Below are positions 30,890 to 36,472 of a stretch of 36,472 bases of DNA, in pieces (positions within the stretch are counted from its first letter, which is position 1; each line of letters begins with the position of its first letter). The notes under the pieces are model-generated. The model worked only from the letters and a program-made list of their open reading frames with translations, was not told where the DNA came from and did not search any database. The stretch lies in IMG/VR virus record IMGVR_UViG_3300017697_000003, positions 1-36,472 of that record; one strand, 5' to 3'. The stretch comes from a virus. Position numbers and translations under genes: made by a program.

Positions 30890-32415
30890 TTAGCCTTTAG
30901 GTACGCGGTCAAGTCGTCCCGGTCAGATGTACTTAGCTCTTGATTGAAGAAAAGAATCTCCCCGATTTGGCCTTCAAAGTGTTGGCCACTGGAGCCTATG
31001 CCAAGCTCTAAGGTGCCTGAGCCACCACCGCCAATGCTAGTAAGTGCTGTGAGCGCCGCGCCTGTGGCAGCGCCGTCCTTGTAGTTTGTGACGGCTGCGG
31101 CATCGCGGCTGTGCCCGGCTATTGCCTTATCGCCTACGGGTAAAGCAAAGCCCCCGTAAGTGTTTCTCGTCGAGTAGTTATAAGGTTGCACAAAGGGAGC
31201 GCCGCCCACGTCCTTGACGTACATACCAAAGTATCCCGACGAGTCGCTGGGTCCCACACCGTTGTTTTGCCAGGGATTGGCTGCGTTCTGGCTCGGCACA
31301 GCCGTAGGCTTGAGGACAATGTGTGTCTCGTAGGTATTGCCGGAGAAGACGTCGTCACGTAGCCACGAGTTTGCACCTGCGACCTTTTTGCCAACTAGAC
31401 TGTCGCTAGGAGTAAAGCCTAGCCAGTTTATTCCGCCGTCCGTTACAACAGAAGGGCCGTTGGGAGAGCCGAAGGGTGCCTTGAAGGACGCTCTGTCCGC
31501 GGCGTGGGCTTTGTCGAATACCTCGGTGACCTCGCCACCTGCCGCAGTTGTCACTGTGCTAGCATCGCTAGGGTCAATCCACAGTGTTAGGCTAGAAATA
31601 TGGTCGGGCTTCCAAGCAGCAAACTTTGTGGACTCGGCTGCGTAGTTCTGTGCTACTTCGGCTGCGGAAAACGACGGGTCGCCACCTGCGCTGCGGTCGT
31701 ACATTCTGACAATAGCAATATCGTTATTGTAAGGTAGCGAAGCACCCAACGCACCAACGTATAACTGAGCGTTGTTCCACACTCCGGTGGATGCGTTTGA
31801 CCCCGCTCGGTACTCAACTCCTACGCCGCCGCTAATGGGAGGTATTACTACGCCATCCAAGTATATCGTAGTCGGGTCAGTGGCACCGCCTCCTGTGACT
31901 ACAGTTACCAGTTGATGCCATTGGCTGTCTTTTAGATGCTGCAACCCGCCTGTGTCTACGTATTGCATAGCCAATGTAGACCCGTTGTAAAACTCAAACG
32001 CTTCAGCGTAAGCCCCGCCTGATGCTTGACCGAGGTGGTACCAGTTACCTCCAGTACTAAGTAAAGTACCCAAAGTTTGGGCTGAGTTTACTTTCCAACG
32101 GAACCATACTTCGATAGCTCCCTCGGTTATGCTGGCAATGTTCGCGTTTGTACCGCTGGCAATGTTGTTTCCCTGGAGGTTCAAATATCCGGGGTCGGAG
32201 ACAAACGTAGGGTCACTGCCAAATGTCACGGCCTTAGAGGGGTCTACCAGATCTGTCCAGACCGCGCCTGTGCCGGGATACGACGACGCATCGCTAGCGT
32301 CAAGATGTAGCGCTAGCCCGTCGGTAACGATGCCGCCACCACCACCGCCACCGGCAGCGGGTGGGGAGGTAGGCAAGCGGATCTCCCTACGGTTAGCTCC
32401 GGGCCGACGTTTCAC
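30874..32415 (-). CDS. Tail fibre-like protein with two LamG-type domains
   Basis: 513 residues from a GTG that overlaps the previous stop (GTGA). After a basic N-terminus and a run of seven Gly, two concanavalin A/LamG-like domains appear: GLALHLDASDASSYPGTGAV to about residue 250, and SLTLWIDPSDASTVTTAAGG to the end, both of the Laminin_G_3 kind (LH/LWIDPSDAS...). Such domains bind sugars or glycoproteins, so host-receptor binding is likely. Placed between virion proteins and the lysis genes, as fibres often are. Confidence 0.8.
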   Translation of the reverse strand: MKRRPGANRREIRLPTSPPAAGGGGGGGIVTDGLALHLDASDASSYPGTGAVWTDLVDPSKAVTFGSDPTFVSDPGYLNLQGNNIASGTNANIASITEGAIEVWFRWKVNSAQTLGTLLSTGGNWYHLGQASGGAYAEAFEFYNGSTLAMQYVDTGGLQHLKDSQWHQLVTVVTGGGATDPTTIYLDGVVIPPISGGVGVEYRAGSNASTGVWNNAQLYVGALGASLPYNNDIAIVRMYDRSAGGDPSFSAAEVAQNYAAESTKFAAWKPDHISSLTLWIDPSDASTVTTAAGGEVTEVFDKAHAADRASFKAPFGSPNGPSVVTDGGINWLGFTPSDSLVGKKVAGANSWLRDDVFSGNTYETHIVLKPTAVPSQNAANPWQNNGVGPSDSSGYFGMYVKDVGGAPFVQPYNYSTRNTYGGFALPVGDKAIAGHSRDAAAVTNYKDGAATGAALTALTSIGGGGSGTLELGIGSSGQHFEGQIGEILFFNQELSTSDRDDLTAYLKAKWGIT

Positions 32416-32810
32416 AGCGCTCGACGCCCGCTGCTGTTGTAGAACCTAATGGTCCCCGTAGCACCTGCCGAACGGTGAGCCATAAAGATCTCCTCGGTCG
32501 CAAGAGGCACGAAGTTCCGTAGATAAAACTCTCGCGTGGTACCTACAGGGATGTGAAGAGCACCTCCCGTTGCAGGAGTCACCGGAGTCGTGGCCCCGCT
32601 GACCGCCGCGATGTCAATACCGCTGACCGACGCTGAAGTTGTGCCGAACTTTACGTACACATCCTCTCCGACCGCTTGGACAGTAATCCAGTGGTCGTTC
32701 CAGTCAACAGTGGTAAGTTGAAGCACCTCTCCTCCAGCACTCGTAGTACGAACGTATACTTCGCCAGGTGGAGTAACGGAAGTTGCTGCGATTTCTAGTG
32801 CACTAGTCAT
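32412..32810 (-). CDS. Small beta-rich virion protein
   Basis: 132 residues, MTSALEIAATSVTPPGEVYV then TTVDWNDHWITVQAVGEDVY and HIPVGTTREFYLRNFVPLAT, an all-beta profile. Starts in a TAATG overlap with the 1107-aa gene and ends in a GTGA overlap with the fibre. Probably a fibre-attachment, head-decoration or tail protein; not recognised. Confidence 0.8.
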   Translation of the reverse strand: MTSALEIAATSVTPPGEVYVRTTSAGGEVLQLTTVDWNDHWITVQAVGEDVYVKFGTTSASVSGIDIAAVSGATTPVTPATGGALHIPVGTTREFYLRNFVPLATEEIFMAHRSAGATGTIRFYNSSGRRAL

Positions 32811-35800
32811 TATACGACCTCTTCTAACGACTGACCTGCTGTTACGAACCCAGAGGCCACGTCAATATTTCTTGTTCTCATTCTATCTAGCCCTTGGGCT
32901 GAAGCTTGTTGCGGTGTTTGAGCCGACCGGCTGTTCATTGCAGCGATGAAGCTACTTTCTAACGTAGCGTCGGTAGCAGACCCAGTGAGAGTTGCCAGTG
33001 CTACACGCATTTGATAAGGGATATGCGCGGAGTCCTCTCCCAGCTCCATGATCGCCTCACCCACATCTGCTTTGAGGTTAGCCATTAGCACGGGGAACAC
33101 TGCATTACCTGTCTCTACGGTTTCGACGGCTACAACACCCCTTGCAACGTCATCATAGATAGACAATGGGTCTTGAACCATACGCAAGCGAAGGCCGAAC
33201 TCGTCCAGCTCTGCCATGCTAGGCGGGAGCGCCACATTCGCTAAACTCAACGGGTCAGTGACAGGGGGCGTTATAGTAGAAGCTAGGTGGGAAACCGCAC
33301 GCATAGATACTTGCCGCATTTGGTGCGCTACCGAAGCGTTGATGCTCTCCATGGGAGAATAAGATACGTTCACCTGGTCTACCATTGACATGGGGTCAGA
33401 CTGCATTGCTCGAATGCCTTCCCTTAGTTCGTTGTACGCTTCGATTCTTTCTTTCTTGCTCTTGTCTTCAAAGTAAGTGAACCCGAGGCGGGCGGGGGTA
33501 AGCCTCACGGCTGACTTTAGTCGCTTAGCAACACGCAGTCGCGAGCGTAGGGTGTTACGTAAGTTACGCCTACCCCGCTGCATACGACGTTGGCTATCAA
33601 TAAACTGCTGCCGAACCCTTCCTCGTTGAAGAAGCTGGAACGCAGGGTTTTGATTCATGGCCCTTTCGGACAACGAGTTAGCGAGCAAAGCTCCACCGAC
33701 AGTCCAACCACCCACTGGCCCCGTCGCCGCTCCTGCCAAACCACCACCGACCTGCGCTAAAGCTATACCTACAAGACTAGAGGGATTCTTTCCCTCCGAT
33801 TTTGCAGTCAAGTCTTGGTGCCGACGAAGGATAGCGTAGGATTCTCGTGCAGCGTCAACTGCCTGCATATCTGTGGGAAGGGTGCGAAGGTCAGTCTTAC
33901 CCGAGACAGTTGTCCTTGACGGGGAGCCAGGGACACCTGGTCGGTAAGACACTTCGGAGTACCCCGCCAACTGACGAGCGTGAGTTTCCAAGTCGTCCAA
34001 AGCCGAGAACACGATCGTTTCTCTACGATCCGCAGCGTTCTCATTGACCTCCTCAAACATCAGACGCACGTTTTTCTTAGTGACCTTACCAGTGTTTGGG
34101 TCTTCAAGGATACGTCTAATCTCGGACACGGCCCCACCTGGGTGGTTGGCCGAGTACCCCGAAGAAACCCTATTGAAACGGTCAGCGGCTTGCCTACCGA
34201 AAATAGGCCCCGACAAGACATCCGGCCCCTCTTGTCGAGTAGCGTTGGAGGGAAGAGGCGACATACTTGCTAAGTCTCTAGCAGACCGACGACCACCGAG
34301 AATATCTCCAACGTAGGTACGTAGCTCTGTTACTTGGGGAATCGACGATACGTCCGATTGACCGAGCCGTTGCCACAGCCTGTAAAGATTAGTGTGGTTT
34401 TCCTCCATGGTGCGGCGTATGTAGGCAGGAAACTGGGCGGATTGTGACCGAGTAAGCCCACTACCTGCCTTGGTTGCTGCCGGGAATACATCCTGAGCAC
34501 CTCGGACATTACGTTGCCGACTAAACGTACCCGTTACAAGGCTCCCCTCGCGCCCGATTAGCGAATCTAGCGCTCTTTGCACTGGGCCGGATTCGGTGTC
34601 TCTCAGGGATCTAAGCGCTTCAGCGGTTCGGTCAATGTTTTGTTGCACACCACTAAACATGTTGTCCGCACCAGGCGAACTGTTTATGGCTGTGTAACGA
34701 GATTCATCGAGAATGTTGTGGTACACATCCCCTTTCTCGATATCGAACCCAGGCTTGCCTTGCCGCCCAGTGGCCTGTAGCTGCTCGTCAAAAGCGTCCA
34801 ACCTATCTTGGATGTGGCGAGTCGTCTGCTCAACAAGACCGTCCCTACTTATCTCAGCCGTGCCGTCCGCGGCAGCCCTTCCGGTAGTCTCTGGGATGCT
34901 CAAAGCACGCAGGTTCCGCTCGTCAAGGTACCAATCAATGTCATCCCCTGACAGATTGTTGAAGTACTGCTTGGCTTCTGCCCTCCTGCGGGCATTGCTC
35001 ATAGCAACATCACTACGAAGAGCCGACAATAAAGGCGACCTCGGAGCGCCAGCAGCTCTTTCTGCCGCACTAGAAAACAAGGGGAGTGACCCCCCATACA
35101 TCTGCGTCAGACGCAAGCTGGTAGCCGAAGGAGTAGGCGTGTGCATCGGGGGGTTGCGTGCGTCTTCCACAAACCTACCCATAGGAGTTGTGACGGGGTT
35201 GGCCCTTGCGCCTCCGAAGATTTGGCTTGTGTTCATGGGGTACGCCGAGGAGGGTGCAGATGACGCGGCAGCACGTCGAGTGGCCCGGAAGTAAGGGCCT
35301 GCAAAGTAACCTAACGAACTCCCAACGGCTCCGCCAGCAAGCAGCATTTCAGCCGACAGCTCTGGGTTCTGCTGCATGTACACAAGGGGCAGAGTGCTGC
35401 CGACAGTAAACAGAGCTTCCTCAGTCAGCGCCCCTACCAGACCCTGTTGAACACGGTTGGCCCCCGCTCGTAGGCCGAGCCTTGACCCGAGCCTGCCCGC
35501 TGCTTGACTTGCACGAACACCCGCCCCCTGAATAAGACGGAATCCACTTAGCCCTCTAGCGACACCGACGCCCGGTATAGCAAACGTAGCTAGGTTTCCA
35601 AGCGCCTGGAACCCCGGTCGAGCTTCGCTAAGCTCGCTCATACTATCAACGCCCGCCAGTACGTTGTCATCGTTTTCGTGAATAGCCCCGGTTAGACGTC
35701 CTAGAGCAATGGGAAGGGAAGCGACACCGCTATACGTTGCTAGAGCAGCTCCCTCAAGAGAGCCCTCTAACTCTCTAACCCGCTCTGCCCTCCGCATGTT

Positions 35801-36130
35801 TTCTCTGGACTGCGATACATAGTTACTTACGTCGTAGTCACCAGTAATCACAAGCGGAGTTTGCGAAGAGACACGCGACATCTCCCGCAAGTAATTGCGG
35901 AGGTTGCGTGCAGGGACGTTTACTACCTCCTCCATGGGGCGGCTAGTGTGGACGTCGGGGATAGTAGCAAGAACAGACACGTCTAGGTCTTGCGATTCCT
36001 CGGCGAAGTCGTATCCCTCAGAAAGCAACTGCGTAAGTCTGCCGCTATTGTGACGTGGGTTTTCCTCGACGCGGACTACTTCGCGCTCACCCTCTTCGTT
36101 TTCTAGTACATACTCTTGGGGTTCAGACAT
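32810..36130 (-). CDS. Large internal virion / ejection protein
   Basis: 1106 residues from the ATG at 36130 (MSEPQEYVLE), one base after the previous stop. N-terminal ~110 residues acidic; then alanine/glycine-rich amphipathic or hydrophobic segments (LATYSGVASLPIALGRLTGA, LLAGGAVGSSLGYFAGPYFR), a long helical middle and GIALAQVGGGLAGAATGPVG near the C-terminal third. Large proteins with such glycine-rich hydrophobic patches are typical of podoviral ejection proteins that form a trans-envelope conduit. No transglycosylase or peptidase signature was found by eye. Next to two other internal virion proteins it completes a three-protein set. Confidence 0.82.
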   Translation of the reverse strand: MSEPQEYVLENEEGEREVVRVEENPRHNSGRLTQLLSEGYDFAEESQDLDVSVLATIPDVHTSRPMEEVVNVPARNLRNYLREMSRVSSQTPLVITGDYDVSNYVSQSRENMRRAERVRELEGSLEGAALATYSGVASLPIALGRLTGAIHENDDNVLAGVDSMSELSEARPGFQALGNLATFAIPGVGVARGLSGFRLIQGAGVRASQAAGRLGSRLGLRAGANRVQQGLVGALTEEALFTVGSTLPLVYMQQNPELSAEMLLAGGAVGSSLGYFAGPYFRATRRAAASSAPSSAYPMNTSQIFGGARANPVTTPMGRFVEDARNPPMHTPTPSATSLRLTQMYGGSLPLFSSAAERAAGAPRSPLLSALRSDVAMSNARRRAEAKQYFNNLSGDDIDWYLDERNLRALSIPETTGRAAADGTAEISRDGLVEQTTRHIQDRLDAFDEQLQATGRQGKPGFDIEKGDVYHNILDESRYTAINSSPGADNMFSGVQQNIDRTAEALRSLRDTESGPVQRALDSLIGREGSLVTGTFSRQRNVRGAQDVFPAATKAGSGLTRSQSAQFPAYIRRTMEENHTNLYRLWQRLGQSDVSSIPQVTELRTYVGDILGGRRSARDLASMSPLPSNATRQEGPDVLSGPIFGRQAADRFNRVSSGYSANHPGGAVSEIRRILEDPNTGKVTKKNVRLMFEEVNENAADRRETIVFSALDDLETHARQLAGYSEVSYRPGVPGSPSRTTVSGKTDLRTLPTDMQAVDAARESYAILRRHQDLTAKSEGKNPSSLVGIALAQVGGGLAGAATGPVGGWTVGGALLANSLSERAMNQNPAFQLLQRGRVRQQFIDSQRRMQRGRRNLRNTLRSRLRVAKRLKSAVRLTPARLGFTYFEDKSKKERIEAYNELREGIRAMQSDPMSMVDQVNVSYSPMESINASVAHQMRQVSMRAVSHLASTITPPVTDPLSLANVALPPSMAELDEFGLRLRMVQDPLSIYDDVARGVVAVETVETGNAVFPVLMANLKADVGEAIMELGEDSAHIPYQMRVALATLTGSATDATLESSFIAAMNSRSAQTPQQASAQGLDRMRTRNIDVASGFVTAGQSLEEVV

Positions 36131-36131
36131 A

Positions 36132-36472
36132 CTACTCGCTCTCGTCTCCACCTAGGGAGAGCCCCCGTGATATGAAGTCACTCGCTCTGTCAAGCAAGCT
36201 CGGTGGGCTCTCTGCGGCAGATTCCGTTTGCACAGCAGCGTTTTCGGCGGATGGTGGAGCGTACATTGTTCGGCCTGGGTCTATGTCGGTAGCGTTTTCC
36301 GCTCTTCTAATTTGGCCCGATTGGGTGAGGGGGTTATCGGTTATGTGCTGTTGAGCACTCTCCATGATATCCTGTAGCGCTGCTAAAGCTCTTTCATGTC
36401 GCCACCCCCCAATAAGCCAATCAGACGAAAGAGAACCTATGCCAGTCATCTCGCCGATGGCCGCACGTTCTC
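36132..36472 (-). CDS. C-terminal part of the 761-aa internal virion protein
   Basis: Continues the frame starting at 1990. Bases 36428-36472 repeat 1-45, so the new sequence is 36132-36427, encoding the last ~98 residues, ending LDRASDFISRGLSLGGDESE. Starting at the internal ATG (36449) would give a 105-residue protein, but the circular join shows it is not a separate gene. The tail is Asp/Ala-rich and ends one base before the next start. Confidence 0.9.
   Translation of the reverse strand, partial: ERAAIGEMTGIGSLSSDWLIGGWRHERALAALQDIMESAQQHITDNPLTQSGQIRRAENATDIDPGRTMYAPPSAENAAVQTESAAESPPSLLDRASDFISRGLSLGGDESE
36428..36472. repeat. 45-bp terminal direct repeat (right copy)
   Basis: Identical to bases 1-45; see the left copy. 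Confidence 0.93.

Noticed and set aside
34713-35294. Long plus-strand frame of 193 codons
   Set aside because: Antisense shadow of the large virion protein gene; low-complexity Ser/Arg/Leu composition and no ribosome-binding site.
1-36472. CRISPR array, integrase/att sites, tRNA genes, phage RNA polymerase
   Set aside because: No regularly spaced 24-40 base repeats, no tyrosine or serine recombinase motifs, no cloverleaf and no polymerase signature were seen in the genes or gaps.

Overview
The window is a near-complete, circularly closing genome of a tailed double-stranded DNA phage. The first 45 bases recur exactly as the last 45 (1-45 = 36428-36472), and one 761-codon reading frame runs across the join, so the unique genome is about 36,427 bp. 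Terminase, portal, scaffold, capsid, adaptor, a long nozzle-like protein and three large internal virion proteins in this order, with no tape-measure or sheath gene, indicate a podovirus. An XhlA-like membrane protein, a lipoprotein with a lipobox and a zinc amidase suggest a Gram-negative host. No integrase, excisionase or CI-type repressor was recognised, so a virulent lifestyle is likely. The host genus cannot be told from the sequence; similarity of some small proteins to marine phages is an unchecked recollection.

There are three transcription units. (1) A late unit on the minus strand starts near 16044 and runs down through DNA-binding/small-terminase candidates, a zinc-finger protein, a GNAT acetyltransferase, the large terminase, portal, scaffold, capsid, adaptor, nozzle and two internal virion proteins. 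It crosses the join and continues through a 1107-residue virion protein, a LamG-type fibre and a lysis cassette ending at 28996. Most genes are coupled by TAATG, ATGA or GTGA overlaps. (2) A replication/recombination unit on the minus strand runs from about 25780 to 17100: YqaJ-type exonuclease, ERF annealing protein, small proteins, family A DNA polymerase, then an amidoligase/glutaminase module. (3) A short plus-strand unit (25956-28985) encodes a DnaB/RecA-like ATPase, a PD-(D/E)XK-like nuclease, a metallophosphoesterase, an HslV-like Ntn hydrolase and an adenine methyltransferase. It converges with the lysis cassette at a small hairpin near 29000.

The most unusual part is 16045-21470. Five tightly packed genes include a free-standing class II glutaminase, a COOH-NH2 amidoligase carrying a Cys cluster, and a separate small protein that looks like a duplicate of the amidoligase N-terminal domain, with its leader and ribosome-binding site duplicated as well. 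The module lies between two non-coding blocks of about 0.8-1.05 kb full of perfect stem-loops. One block holds two ~70-bp imperfect repeats, each with a CGCG-N4-CGCG hairpin. The inferred chemistry is ammonia release from glutamine and its ATP-dependent ligation to a carboxyl group, perhaps on a cell-wall peptide or protein. The target and the role of the three unrecognised partners are unknown.

No phage RNA polymerase or primase was recognised, so host RNA polymerase and a host or unrecognised primase are presumably used.
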